Shown here: positions 1 through 8,924 of the stretch, piece by piece
How positions within the stretch are numbered: the stretch's first letter is position 1
Layout: each line of letters starts with the position of its first letter
Source of the DNA: Clostridium sp. DL-VIII
Lineage (GTDB): Bacteria; Bacillota; Clostridia; Clostridiales; Clostridiaceae
NCBI RefSeq assembly: GCF_000230835.1
Contig: NZ_CM001240.1
Span: forward strand, 5,970,279 to 6,034,278
Direction: 5' to 3'
DNA: 64,000 bases
The notes under the pieces: generated by a model
Told to the model about the DNA's origin: nothing
Databases searched by the model: none
Seen by the model: only the letters and a program-made list of their open reading frames with translations
Program-made: the position numbers and the translations under genes

Positions 1-1635
1 CTTTTTCCCATCTTTTCTATTATCCTTTATTATCAATTTACAAGGATATTCCTTAGAATTAGCAGTTACAGGAACATTTAAATAATAATACTCATTACTC
101 ATAGAATTAAACACTTTAATGTCACTAATATTGTTTTTTATCAAATTCATTATCTTTTCGTAACTATCCCCTTTTATTTCTGTTTGAGTTATTATATTCT
201 TAACCATATCCCTTATATTGTTGATTTTATCTTTTATTTCACCTTTTATTGATTCTTTGACATCTAATCCGCTTCTTGAAAATATATCTTCCGCATCCAT
301 TTTCCCAATATTTATCTTATTGGAGATTGTCTCCTTAACCGCATTATCTGACGCTTCCTTAGGCTGTATACTATCATTATTAAAATCCATAAATGGATTT
401 TCTTTAACTACTTCTTCTCCTTTAGACTTACTATTTAATAGCTCGCTAAATGCTTTGAATTCGCTGTCTGTAAGTTTAACTTCTCTTCCTTCCATGTTAC
501 TTAATAATTCTTCTAACTTTATCTTATTTGCTGATTCAACAAGGCGATCTGCTTGTGTTTTAGAAGCATTATTAGTTACCAAATCATCCCCAACAGTATC
601 TTTTATTATTTTTACAATATCTGGGTTATCTAGTTTTTCTAATAGTGCTTCAGGAAGATTCGCTTTTTCCATACTCGAACTGCCACTTTCCTGTCCAGCA
701 CTTTTTTGTATCATACTAAGCTCACTATCTTCACTTCCAGCCAAAGTTTTCAATACATCCAATATATTGATTTTCTTAGATAACGGATCATTTTCATTGT
801 AAGCCTTCGATAAGAGTGCTGTAGTTTTATCTGAGGAATTCCTATTTAATTCTAGTTCCTTATTTATCATTTTTTCATCAATGGATACTTGAGAAGCATT
901 GTTATCTTGAACACTTTTCCCATTCCCATCAGAATTTAACGAATCACTTATCTTCATGATAATCTCTTCAATTGAAGAATTTCCTTTAAATAATTTATTA
1001 AAACTTTTTATACTTTCTTCTGAAAAATCTAGCTTATTTTCTATAAATGCAAGTATATCATCTGAATTTATATTTTTATATTCATTTAAGAACTTAGTCA
1101 ATAACTCTTTAATAGCTTGACCTTCCGAACTATCAGAAGATATTCCTTTACTTTGTAGATATGTCTGAATAAATGCATCTAACTCTTTAGGATTAGCACT
1201 TATTCTCTCATTAAATTGAATTAATCCCTTAATTTCATTAATATTCTCTCTAGTTAATGGGATATTATGCTTAACCATATTTTTTAATATGTCAATATCT
1301 TCTTTTGATAGTCCTTCTTTATCTATAACATCCTGAAAATTTTCATCTTCATTTGTTCCTTCATTTGTTGAATCTTGTACCAATTTCAATTTTAATTTTC
1401 CATTTTGAAATCCATCTACTTGAAATTTAATTAGTTTAAGGTCGTCTAAATCAACATTACCATCAAGTTCTGCAATAAACTGCCATCCATCTGCAAGCTT
1501 TACTGTAACATCCTTTCCATTTCCTTTTTCAACTACTCGTCCTGTAAAACGCTCTCCAACTTCAAAGGTTAACTTACTGGAAACTTTTTTCGTGTTTGTA
1601 TTATATCCATTATTTACATTCCAAACTCCTGGCAT
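1..1635 (-). CDS. Large hydrophilic protein, C-terminus beyond the window (possibly FliK-like)
   Basis: An uninterrupted minus-strand frame of 545 codons runs from an ATG at 1635 (preceded by GGGGGAG at good spacing) to the left edge, so the C-terminus is missing. It opens with MPGVWNVNNGY, followed by a compact beta-rich stretch (about residues 20-70, containing FEVGERFTGRVVEKG). A long Ser/Asn/Lys/Glu-rich, probably helical or disordered middle follows, and the visible end (YYLNVPVTANSKEYPCKLII) looks folded. No signal peptide or membrane segment is seen. A low-complexity middle with a folded C-terminal domain resembles flagellar hook-length proteins (FliK class) and uncharacterised clostridial relatives. 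That is a resemblance only; no defining motif is visible because the end is cut. Confidence 0.8.
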   Translation of the reverse strand, partial: MPGVWNVNNGYNTNTKKVSSKLTFEVGERFTGRVVEKGNGKDVTVKLADGWQFIAELDGNVDLDDLKLIKFQVDGFQNGKLKLKLVQDSTNEGTNEDENFQDVIDKEGLSKEDIDILKNMVKHNIPLTRENINEIKGLIQFNERISANPKELDAFIQTYLQSKGISSDSSEGQAIKELLTKFLNEYKNINSDDILAFIENKLDFSEESIKSFNKLFKGNSSIEEIIMKISDSLNSDGNGKSVQDNNASQVSIDEKMINKELELNRNSSDKTTALLSKAYNENDPLSKKINILDVLKTLAGSEDSELSMIQKSAGQESGSSSMEKANLPEALLEKLDNPDIVKIIKDTVGDDLVTNNASKTQADRLVESANKIKLEELLSNMEGREVKLTDSEFKAFSELLNSKSKGEEVVKENPFMDFNNDSIQPKEASDNAVKETISNKINIGKMDAEDIFSRSGLDVKESIKGEIKDKINNIRDMVKNIITQTEIKGDSYEKIMNLIKNNISDIKVFNSMSNEYYYLNVPVTANSKEYPCKLIIKDNRKDGKK

Positions 1636-1739
1636 ATTATTTCTCCCCCACTAATTCACTACTTCTATAATATACTTATCGTATAAATGATATATAAATT
1701 GAGTTATATAAAAGAAATTTAAGATTCTAATTTAAATAG

Positions 1740-1775
1740 TTTACAATGAAAAGCCTACAGGCTTTTCATTGTAAA
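1740..1775 (-). terminator. Perfect 16-bp hairpin downstream of buk
   Basis: TTTACAATGAAAAGCC and its exact reverse complement flank a 4-nt TACA loop, about 90 nt past the buk stop. There is no long T-run, so it may be a terminator without a strong tail or a member of the small palindromic repeats scattered in this window. Confidence 0.45.
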
Positions 1776-1862
1776 TAGTCACTATTTTGTTTGTTACCTT
1801 AACTTATAAAAAAATATCAATTCTAAGCTATAAGTCTAGTCCATATATTAGATATACATATC

Positions 1863-2933
1863 CTACTTATATTCTTTACCCTCTTCTTCTCCATTTAACA
1901 CTCTAATTACTCCTTGGGCTAATGCAAGCATTTCATCTTCACCTGGATAAACTACTATAGGAGCTATAAATTTTACCTTTTCCTTTATAAGATCTACCAT
2001 TGGTTTTCCATAAGCCATTCCTCCTGTTAAGATTATAGCATCTACTTTTCCATTAAGGACTGTTGCTGCTGCTCCTATATCCTTTGCAACCTGATATCCC
2101 ATGGCATCATGAACAAGCCTTACTTTAGGTTCACCTTCTAAAGCAGCTTTTTCTACAACTCTTGCATCATTTGTATTAAGATAAGCTACAAAACCGCCCT
2201 TTCCTGTAATTTTCTTTAGGAGCTCTTCTGATGTATACTTTCCGCTAAAGCACAATCTAACTAAATCACCTGCTGGAACACCACCACTTCTTTCTGGCGA
2301 AAAAGCCCCCTCTCCGTCAAGAGCATTATTAACATCAACTATCTTTCCATTTTTATGTGTCCCTACAGAAACTCCCCCTCCCATATGAGCTACTATGACA
2401 TTGATATCTTCATAATTTTTAGAATTTTCTCTTGCATATTTCTTAGCCACAGCCTTTTGATTTAAAGCATGAAAAATGCTTTTTCTAGGTAATTCCGGAA
2501 TACCTGATAATCTTGCTATCTCTTCCATTTCATCCACAACCACAGGATCTACTATGTAGGCTGGTTTCCCGATAGAATCACCAATTTCTCTTGCTATTAT
2601 AGCACCAAGATTAGATGCATGCTCCCCTTGCACACTGTTTTTTAAATCTTGTAACATTTTATCATTTACATTATATGTTCCGCTAAGTATAGGCTTTAAA
2701 AGCCCACCTCTTCCAACTATTGCATCTAATTCTTTTATGTCCATATCAGCATCGTTTAATATTTTTAATATAATTTCTGTTCGAAAATCTTTTTGGTCTA
2801 ATATATGTTTGTACTTACCTATTTCTTCTGAAGAATGCCTTATGGTCTCCCCAAATATTTCTTTTTCTTCTTCATAAACAGATATTTTAGTTGACGTAGA
2901 GCCTGGATTTATTATTAATAATTTATAACTCAT
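1863..2933 (-). CDS. buk: Butyrate kinase
   Basis: Catalyses butyryl phosphate + ADP to butyrate + ATP, the ATP-yielding last step of clostridial butyrate formation, in the cytoplasm. The N-terminal [12 protein letters not shown] phosphate-binding motif and later HMGGGVSVG and [10 protein letters not shown] segments are those of the acetate/butyrate kinase (ASKHA) fold. I start it at [11 protein letters not shown], where GGAGG lies 5 nt upstream; that gives 356 residues, the usual family length. A longer frame starts 14 codons earlier without a good ribosome site. No phosphotransbutyrylase (ptb) gene is adjacent, so this is a stand-alone buk, perhaps one of several paralogues as in related species. 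The close relative branched-chain/isobutyrate kinase cannot be excluded from sequence alone. Confidence 0.93.
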   Translation of the reverse strand: MSYKLLIINPGSTSTKISVYEEEKEIFGETIRHSSEEIGKYKHILDQKDFRTEIILKILNDADMDIKELDAIVGRGGLLKPILSGTYNVNDKMLQDLKNSVQGEHASNLGAIIAREIGDSIGKPAYIVDPVVVDEMEEIARLSGIPELPRKSIFHALNQKAVAKKYARENSKNYEDINVIVAHMGGGVSVGTHKNGKIVDVNNALDGEGAFSPERSGGVPAGDLVRLCFSGKYTSEELLKKITGKGGFVAYLNTNDARVVEKAALEGEPKVRLVHDAMGYQVAKDIGAAATVLNGKVDAIILTGGMAYGKPMVDLIKEKVKFIAPIVVYPGEDEMLALAQGVIRVLNGEEEGKEYK

Positions 2934-3009
2934 TTTTACCTCCATATCATATATTTTTATTTTTAATATTCCCATATTATTGAAATATTAAACTTTATCT
3001 AAAAAATAA

Positions 3010-3035
3010 AAAGCATCACTCTCCTGTGATACTTT
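3010..3035 (-). terminator. Terminator of tlp
   Basis: Stem AAAGTATCAC / GTGATGCTTT with a 6-nt loop, followed on the minus strand by TTATTTTTTAG, about 70 nt past the tlp stop. Confidence 0.65.
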
Positions 3036-3104
3036 CTATTTTGTTAAATGCTAATAATAATTCTAAATAATCTCTTATCTATTCTCCTTATCCAGTGCTT
3101 CTTC

Positions 3105-3296
3105 TCAAATCTCTTTTCTCATAGCACAAAGAGCTTCTTCTCTTCTTTCATTTTTTTCTTCTAACGTTTGCTTCATGTTTAGGTCATCTGTTTTTGCAAT
3201 CATTTCATCTGCAAGCTCGCAATTTAAAATAGTTTTATCAATATTATATTGGATTCTTTCTACATTATCCGTTCTATCATCTGGTTCACTTTTCAT
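3105..3296 (-). CDS. tlp: Small acid-soluble spore protein Tlp
   Basis: A 63-residue protein opening MKSEPDDRTDNVERIQYNI and ending with EEKNERREEALCAMRKEI. These segments match the Tlp family of small acid-soluble spore proteins (PDDR-DNV-IQ-NI at the start, EEKN-RR-EAL near the end). Members accumulate in the forespore and are degraded on germination; the molecular role is not settled. ATG is preceded by AAAAGGAAGTGATG. Transcription would be expected from forespore sigma-G; a possible promoter is noted upstream. The gene is monocistronic, with its own terminator. Its presence shows a spore former. Confidence 0.92.
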   Translation of the reverse strand: MKSEPDDRTDNVERIQYNIDKTILNCELADEMIAKTDDLNMKQTLEEKNERREEALCAMRKEI

Positions 3297-3320
3297 AATT
3301 GCATCACTTCCTTTTTCACT

Positions 3321-3351
3321 TAGTATATTGTTTTAATGGTGAGGTTTATAC
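3321..3351 (-). promoter_or_regulatory. Possible sigma-G promoter of tlp
   Basis: On the minus strand GTATA (fits the sigma-G -35 pattern) is followed after 19 nt by TATACTA (one mismatch to CATACTA), 25 nt before the tlp start. The spacing is about one base longer than usual, so this is tentative. Confidence 0.35.
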
Positions 3352-3529
3352 GTAATCACCTTTCCTTTGTATTATGTGCATTGAAATAATTTATTATGTG
3401 AAGTTATTTTTCTAATCTAATGCTTGATAAATAGAAAAGTTTTATTAAGAATAATAGAATTTAATTACCCATAGCTTTCGGATATGCAAAGAAAGATAGT
3501 TGTTCAAAAATTTTATTTTAATAAAAATA

Positions 3530-3570
3530 AGCTCTATATACTAGAAAATATATTACTAGTATATAGAGCT
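3530..3570 (-). terminator. Terminator of tyrS
   Basis: Perfect 15-bp arms AGCTCTATATACTAG / CTAGTATATAGAGCT around an 11-nt loop, 16 nt past the tyrS stop. On the minus strand a T-rich tail (TTATTTTTATT) follows. Confidence 0.8.
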
Positions 3571-3585
3571 TTAAGATTGATTTTA

Positions 3586-4806
3586 TTACTTCACTTCTAT
3601 TTTATTGTAATTTTTCTTTCCTCTTTTAATTAAAGCTGCACCATCTTTAAAATCTTCTTCATTTAAAGTTCTAGTTACATCTTCAACCTTAACTCCATTG
3701 ATAGATAGTCCACCTTGTTCAATTAATCTTCTGCCTTCCTTTTTAGATGGAACAATTTTAGTACTTGCCATAATGTCTAAAATTTGTAATCCAATTTCCT
3801 CTTTAGTTATTGTCACAGTTGGTATATTTGACATATCAGCTCCACCTGCAAATAAGGCAGCAGCAGCTTCTTCTGCTTTTTTAGCTTCTTCTTCACCATG
3901 AACAAGCTTAGTTATTTCGTATGCAAGTACTTTCTTAGCTGTATTTATTTCAGCACCTTCTAAGCTTCCAAGCCTTCTTACTTCATCCATTGGTACAAAA
4001 GTTAATAAAGCTAAACATTTTTCAACATCTGCATCATCTACATTTCTCCAATATTGATAGAAATCATATGGAGAAGTTTTTTCTGGATCAAGCCATAATG
4101 CTCCACCAACAGTTTTACCCATCTTTTGTCCTTGACTGTTAGTTAATAAAGTACAAGTCATAGCCATAGCTTCACCTTGTGCTTTTCTTCTTACAAGTTC
4201 AACTCCAGCTATCATGTTAGACCATTGGTCATCTCCTCCAAGCTGCATTTTACAATTATACTTTTGATTTAATTCATAAAAATCATATCCCTGCATTAAC
4301 ATATAATTAAACTCTAAGAAGGATAATCCTTTTTCTAATCTTTGTTTAAAACATTCTGCTGTTAACATTCTATTTACCGAGAAGTGAACTCCAACTTCTC
4401 TTAAAAAATCAACATAATTAAGATTTAATAACCAATCTGCATTATTTGCGAGTATTGCCTTACCATCAGAAAAATCTATAAATCTTTCCATTTGCTTTTT
4501 AATACATTCAACATTATGCTGAATATCATCCTTTGTAAGCATTTTTCTCATATCAGTCTTACCACTTGGATCTCCAACCATAGCTGTTCCACCGCCAATT
4601 AAAGCTATTGGTCTGTGTCCTGCTCTTTGCATATGTGCCATGAACATCATCGCTATAAAATGTCCTACATGTAGACTATCTGCTGTTGGATCAAAACCTA
4701 TATAAAAAGTTACTTTCTCATTTTCTAATAACTTTCTTGTTTCTTCTTCATGCGTAAATTGTTTTATGTATCCTCTTTCTAATAGCTCATCTAATACGTT
4801 TGCCAT
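3586..4806 (-). CDS. tyrS: Tyrosyl-tRNA synthetase
   Basis: Charges tRNA-Tyr with tyrosine in the cytoplasm. 406 residues, normal for the bacterial TyrRS of the TyrS type. The class I signature appears as [12 protein letters not shown] (HIGH-type, about residues 39-50), the Tyr-binding region as YMLMQGYDF and GGDDQWSN, and the KMSKS loop as KMGKT. A C-terminal S4 RNA-binding domain ([18 protein letters not shown]) closes the protein. The ATG has AGGAGG upstream. Clostridial tyrS genes are often under T-box control, but the ~225-nt leader here shows no T-box core sequence; a plain sigma-A promoter is seen instead. Confidence 0.97.
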   Translation of the reverse strand: MANVLDELLERGYIKQFTHEEETRKLLENEKVTFYIGFDPTADSLHVGHFIAMMFMAHMQRAGHRPIALIGGGTAMVGDPSGKTDMRKMLTKDDIQHNVECIKKQMERFIDFSDGKAILANNADWLLNLNYVDFLREVGVHFSVNRMLTAECFKQRLEKGLSFLEFNYMLMQGYDFYELNQKYNCKMQLGGDDQWSNMIAGVELVRRKAQGEAMAMTCTLLTNSQGQKMGKTVGGALWLDPEKTSPYDFYQYWRNVDDADVEKCLALLTFVPMDEVRRLGSLEGAEINTAKKVLAYEITKLVHGEEEAKKAEEAAAALFAGGADMSNIPTVTITKEEIGLQILDIMASTKIVPSKKEGRRLIEQGGLSINGVKVEDVTRTLNEEDFKDGAALIKRGKKNYNKIEVK

Positions 4807-4912
4807 TATAACAGTACCTCCTAAAAATCTTCTTATTTAAAATTAAATTAAGCTTTGACCGTAAAATCAATTTTTAATTTAATAACACCACATTGTTTAA
4901 ATCACTTATTAT

Positions 4913-4941
4913 AGTATATCCTCAACCTTCAAATTTGGCAA
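4913..4941 (-). promoter_or_regulatory. Sigma-A promoter of tyrS
   Basis: Minus-strand TTGCCA, a 17-nt spacer, then TATACT, about 107 nt upstream of the tyrS start. Overlapping TATAAT-like bases follow, so the exact -10 may shift by a few bases. Confidence 0.55.
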
Positions 4942-5032
4942 CAATTCATAATTCTCAAATTTTCGTTTGTTATCCATACAATAGCTTAATGTAACAATAT
5001 AGCTTATAGAAATAAGAACTGAAGGAACGCTA

Positions 5033-6184
5033 CTAAGCTTTAATTGATAAAACTCCTGGTAATATAACCTTAAAGCTATGCTCCGCTCTGGAACTTATAA
5101 ATTTGACTTTTCCTTTTCCTTTAAATGCATTTTTTATAATTTTAAATCCGTTTCCATTATTTAAAAATCTCTTTTTTTCATCTAACGTTATTAATTTTTC
5201 ATAGAGCCAAATGTTTCTTTTATTGTAGCTAGTCCTCTGTCCCTTAATATTTTCTCCAATAAATTCACCTGGGCTTGAAATTATAATTTTATTTTTGTCT
5301 ATAACTATTTCTATTATTTTATTTAAGTCAAAATATTCCCTATATAATACGGCATTTTTCATAGCTTCAACTATTGCTTGTATAGGATACGTCTTAGGTA
5401 CGATCTTATTGATCTCCTCTTCTGCTTTATCAATCATTGATAAAAGACTCCCTTGAATTATCTGTGCCTCTCCATTTGCACTATATTTATTAATAATTTT
5501 TATCATATTGTTAGGAATATATAAGTAATTTTTATCAGAAAATACAAGAAGTCCTCCATATGTACATATAAGTGGTGAAGCTTCCTTCTTTTCATAAACA
5601 ATTCCTGCACTTAGCAATAAATACTTTCTATTTTCACCATTAACTTCTATTCCTTTTTTATTAAAATAACTATCAACCAATTTCATGTTAAGCATATCAG
5701 TATTGCTTTTAATTAACGGGCAAGTTTCAATTGTTAAACTTAAGTTTTCTTCAAATAAAGCTATTAATTCCTGCTTTCTCATCACATCTGTTGTAGATCC
5801 TCTTCTAATATAGAAAGCACCATTTTCTCTAACCTGATATGGTTTCTGACCTCCATCATATATTGATATTACACCTATTTTTTTATTCTTAATATCAATA
5901 AAATCTACTTCTATTGGAATTGGAGGTTCGCACCTTGCTGTCACTATTTGTTGTATTTGTTCTTCTTGAAATATATCATCATCTTGAAGTCCTATAACTT
6001 TTTTAGTTTTATCCTCTATTCCAACAATTATATACCCTCTTCCGCCACTTGAATTGGCTATGGCACATATATCCTTAGTTAATTCTTTCTTTCCCGTTTC
6101 ATAATTAAGTTCTAATCTTAACTTAAAATCTAATTTTGTGCCTTCTTCTCTAGCTATCAAAGATAGTAATTTTTTACTATCCAT
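5033..6184 (-). CDS. AlbA_2/Schlafen-type ATP-binding domain protein
   Basis: 383 residues. The N-terminal ~140 residues have the AlbA_2 (Schlafen AlbA-like, formerly AAA_4) pattern: EGTKLDFKLRL, then KDICAIANSSGGRGYIIVGIED, then PYQVRENGAFYIRRGSTT. The C-terminal part (VEAMKNAVLYREYF, IIISSPGEFI) looks like the GHKL-related domain often paired with it, acting as a regulator or helicase-like protein. The family is annotated variously as transcriptional regulator or putative DNA-binding protein; the role is unknown and some members sit in defence islands. ATG follows AAGGAGGAG. It is a single gene between tyrS and a repeat element; no partner gene is seen. Confidence 0.8.
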   Translation of the reverse strand: MDSKKLLSLIAREEGTKLDFKLRLELNYETGKKELTKDICAIANSSGGRGYIIVGIEDKTKKVIGLQDDDIFQEEQIQQIVTARCEPPIPIEVDFIDIKNKKIGVISIYDGGQKPYQVRENGAFYIRRGSTTDVMRKQELIALFEENLSLTIETCPLIKSNTDMLNMKLVDSYFNKKGIEVNGENRKYLLLSAGIVYEKKEASPLICTYGGLLVFSDKNYLYIPNNMIKIINKYSANGEAQIIQGSLLSMIDKAEEEINKIVPKTYPIQAIVEAMKNAVLYREYFDLNKIIEIVIDKNKIIISSPGEFIGENIKGQRTSYNKRNIWLYEKLITLDEKKRFLNNGNGFKIIKNAFKGKGKVKFISSRAEHSFKVILPGVLSIKA

Positions 6185-6256
6185 AATTCACTCCTCCTTA
6201 TAATTCACATAAACACCTATATATAAACCATACTTATAGATAGAATAATTATCTAT

Positions 6257-6515
6257 TTAAGTTAAACTTCTATGTGTATCTATATTAGAAATCATATACA
6301 TTTTTGTGAAGCAGGCATTTGAAATTGAGCTGCTGAAAGTTATTAATGGGAGCTCGTTCCATTTATTGCTTCTCACGAACTTGTTTCGGGAGCATGCAGA
6401 AATGGATGCGTGCTCGCATTTAGAACTTTCCAGCGAAAATTTCACAAGTCCTGCGGAATAAAAATGTATGTGATTTCGGTAATATACCACATAAGTTTAA
6501 TTTCAAAGTTGAATA
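6257..6515. repeat. Full-length intergenic repeat, family F
   Basis: The 389-nt gap between two genes is mostly filled by an imperfect inverted element. AAATCATATACATTTTT near 6285 is repeated in inverse (one mismatch) as AAAAATGTATGTGATTT near 6461-6477. Shortened relatives of its right-hand end lie at 10033-10088, 40318-40412 and 48681-48760. A 77-codon minus-strand frame inside it has no ribosome site and looks incidental. I do not know its function. Confidence 0.6.
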
Positions 6516-6573
6516 TCTATAAAGAACAAAAAAGCACCCTTATTTTAAATAAGCTTGCTTTATAATAATATTA

Positions 6574-7656
6574 TTACATTTTTAATATATGCCCACTCAT
6601 AAATTTATTCTTTCCACTCTCTTTAGCTTTATATAATAGATCATCAGCATTGCTAATAAGTTCATTTAAATCTGTTCCATTCAAAGGGAAGAATGAAACT
6701 CCAAAACTAGCTGTAACAGACTTACATTTATCATTAAAAGTCACTTTTTCTTTTTCAAGATTCTGTCTTATTGCTTCAATTTTTTCACAGACTTTGTCCT
6801 CATTCTCGTAACCTGAAATATATAAAATAAATTCTTCTCCACCATATCTAGCTAAAATATCGCCTTCATCTATACCGTTTTTTATAATGCTAACAGTACT
6901 CATTAATATTTTATCCCCAAATTGATGCCCATAAGTATCATTTATCTTTTTAAAATCATCTATATCTATCATTATTATTGCAAACTTATCTTTTGCTTTT
7001 CCAATCTCGTTCTTTTCAAGATATTCAAAAAAATATTTTCTGTTGTATATTCCAAGTAGAGGATCCCTTTGATTTAATTTCTCCAATTCCTTATATAATA
7101 ATGAATTTTCTATTGCTATTGCAATCTGATTTGCAATTGATCTAAGAAAGAGCTTTAATTCAATAGTCATAAATTTGTAAAGATTATGCTCTACAATTAT
7201 GTATCCTATAAATTTCTCTCTTACTTTAATTGGTGCTCCCATACTTGAGTGTATATCTACTTTATGTTCTCCTGTTTGCTTTAATGGCTTTTCAGAATTT
7301 ATTAAAAATTCTTCTCCCTTATTTACATATATGTATTCTTTAGACGTTAGATTTATATTCATATTCTCGATATTACTAGCTTTTACAATCAGCTCGTCAT
7401 TTTCCATTAAGAATATAGTTGAATATGTAACGCCTAATATCCCAAGTATCATATCATTAATCATTGATATTAAGTTATCACTGCTGAAGTAAGTATTTAT
7501 GTATTTACTTACTTCTATTATATTTGATAAAGAATCTATGCTTTTTTCTAGCCTTACATTTTTTTGGCTCAGTTCTTGTATACGCTGTTCAGAAAATTTT
7601 TGGTAAGTTTCATATTCCATTTTTAAAGAATTATATAGCTCTTCATAATTCTGCAT
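6574..7656 (-). CDS. GAF-GGDEF diguanylate cyclase
   Basis: Predicted to make cyclic di-GMP from two GTP. The 360 residues split into an N-terminal coiled coil (about 1-50, QRIQELSQKNVRLEKS), a GAF sensor domain (about 50-190) and a GGDEF domain (about 195-355). The active-site motif is intact as RYGGEEF, with IMIDIDDFKKINDTYGHQFGD as the usual metal/nucleotide region. The inhibitory I-site (RxxD five residues before GGEEF) reads DEGD, so the product-feedback Arg is missing. No membrane segment is seen, so it is probably cytoplasmic. ATG is preceded by GATGGTGAG. The gene stands alone; target processes cannot be told from context. Confidence 0.9.
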   Translation of the reverse strand: MQNYEELYNSLKMEYETYQKFSEQRIQELSQKNVRLEKSIDSLSNIIEVSKYINTYFSSDNLISMINDMILGILGVTYSTIFLMENDELIVKASNIENMNINLTSKEYIYVNKGEEFLINSEKPLKQTGEHKVDIHSSMGAPIKVREKFIGYIIVEHNLYKFMTIELKLFLRSIANQIAIAIENSLLYKELEKLNQRDPLLGIYNRKYFFEYLEKNEIGKAKDKFAIIMIDIDDFKKINDTYGHQFGDKILMSTVSIIKNGIDEGDILARYGGEEFILYISGYENEDKVCEKIEAIRQNLEKEKVTFNDKCKSVTASFGVSFFPLNGTDLNELISNADDLLYKAKESGKNKFMSGHILKM

Positions 7657-7865
7657 TTATTCTCACCATCCCTTAACCATAAATTCTTTATGATAAATAA
7701 CTCATTCTCATACTTATCTTAATTATACTACATTTAATATGATAATTGAACATATAGATAAACAAATCAAAAACATTGCTTGCAAGTTACACATCTAGTT
7801 TATATTTTATATATCTATATAGAATGCTTATTGGTGATTTATATAAACACAATTTAAAAACCCAC

Positions 7866-8414
7866 CTAATTTGCGACTGAAATATCCTTTGCTTTTATTA
7901 CTACTGCTCCTAAAGCTAAAGCAATTACAATTCCAGTAGTAACTTGAATTATATTCCCAATTATATCTTTAGATGAATATATTAAGCCTTGAAAAAGCCC
8001 TACTTTGTCTGTTAGAAAACCAGCTATTACTATTCCGGCAGCAAAATACCCAATAACCATAAAAATTCCGCCAGCTACAAAGGCTATAATATGCTTTGTA
8101 AAATACCTCTGTTCACTCATTTTTTCTAAAATGCTTCCTGCTATATATGCCATTATTCCCTTAATTAAAAATGTAAATGGTGCCCATAAGTAATATCCTG
8201 CGAGTGCATCTACAAGAAACATTCCTAGTGCACTTGCTGCTGCTCCTCTTTTTTTACCTAATATGACCACTGATAAAAATACCATACAGTCTCCCATCTG
8301 CACAAACCCACCAAATGTTGGAATCTTTATTATACTTCCAGCTATCCAGATTAAAGCAATCATTAGTGCTGTTAACACCATATCTTTAGTATTTAGTATT
8401 CTATTACTTTCCAT
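7866..8414 (-). CDS. ECF-type transporter S component (vitamin or precursor uptake)
   Basis: A 182-residue hydrophobic membrane protein with about 5-6 helices. The start region TALMIALIWIAGSIIKIP, the FVQMGDCMVFLSVVILGKKRGA loop and YYLWAPFTFLIKG fit substrate-binding S components of energy-coupling-factor transporters (ECF_trnsprt group, HmpT-like). The ligand is not evident; pyridoxine-, thiamine-precursor- and riboflavin-type members look alike. I start it at MESNRILN because GGAGGAAG lies 5 nt upstream; an earlier in-frame ATG overlaps that ribosome site. No ATPase or T component is encoded nearby, as is usual for group II ECF systems. A perfect palindrome at 8504-8523 may be its operator. 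Confidence 0.82.
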   Translation of the reverse strand: MESNRILNTKDMVLTALMIALIWIAGSIIKIPTFGGFVQMGDCMVFLSVVILGKKRGAAASALGMFLVDALAGYYLWAPFTFLIKGIMAYIAGSILEKMSEQRYFTKHIIAFVAGGIFMVIGYFAAGIVIAGFLTDKVGLFQGLIYSSKDIIGNIIQVTTGIVIALALGAVVIKAKDISVAN

Positions 8415-8503
8415 GAAATCTTCCTCCATACAATCTTTATTTAATCTAAAAACTATGTTCTTTGATATTTTATTAATATTATATTTGCATTATTTCAATG
8501 TTT

Positions 8504-8523
8504 CAAATGTATGGATACATTTG
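8504..8523. promoter_or_regulatory. Palindromic operator candidate between divergent genes
   Basis: CAAATGTAT and ATACATTTG form a perfect 9-2-9 inverted repeat, about 90 nt upstream of the S-component start and 80 nt upstream of the plus-strand small membrane protein. No known regulator consensus is recognised. Confidence 0.5.
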
Positions 8524-8602
8524 AGTTTATATTTCATGAATTTCATTTGTAATATAGGATACAATAACATTGCAGAATTAATTTTTACAAGGAGATAAAA
8601 TA

Positions 8603-8761
8603 ATGAGAATTATACAATGGTTATTAGGTATGTTTATGTTTTTATTCATTTGTACGATGTTCATACAATTTGGCAATTCAATATTAAGTACATTATTACT
8701 CATTTCGTTAGCCACTCTTGGCATAAAATTTTTACTTGAGCAGAATATCAGACATTATTAA
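8603..8761 (+). CDS. Small membrane protein, 52 residues
   Basis: ATG at 8603 is preceded by AAGGAGATAAAATA, an excellent ribosome site. The 52-residue product (MRIIQWLLGMFMFLFICTMF at the start, LLEQNIRHY at the end) is almost all hydrophobic, with two likely membrane helices split by QFGNS. It is divergent from the ECF S-component gene and is followed by its own hairpin terminator. No family is recognised. Ribosome site, isolated position and terminator support it as real. Confidence 0.65.
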   Translation: MRIIQWLLGMFMFLFICTMFIQFGNSILSTLLLISLATLGIKFLLEQNIRHY

Positions 8762-8826
8762 TCTGAAAGATTTTCTATTTATATTACATAAAATATCATC
8801 TGAAGCTTATTTTTAAATTTATAAAT

Positions 8827-8860
8827 AAATCCTAAAATGTAGCAATACATTTTAGGATTT
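8827..8860. terminator. Bidirectional terminator between convergent genes
   Basis: Perfect 15-bp arms AAATCCTAAAATGTA / TACATTTTAGGATTT around GCAA. It lies between the plus-strand small membrane protein and the minus-strand glycosyltransferase; both flanks are T-rich outward. Confidence 0.75.
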
Positions 8861-8924
8861 ATTTACTTCGATATATAGTTAGGCACAATCAAAAAACTAA
8901 CAAGCTCATGTGCCTTAAATATGA

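Noticed and set aside
218..802. Plus-strand open frame of 194 codons
   Set aside because: It is antisense to the large minus-strand gene, has no ribosome site, and is Leu/Ser-rich as expected for a shadow frame.
4807..5032. Possible T-box leader of tyrS
   Set aside because: The leader has no T-box core sequence and no terminator stem before the gene; a plain promoter is seen.
6257..6490. 77-codon minus-strand frame
   Set aside because: It lies wholly within a repeat element, lacks a ribosome site and has no recognisable domain.
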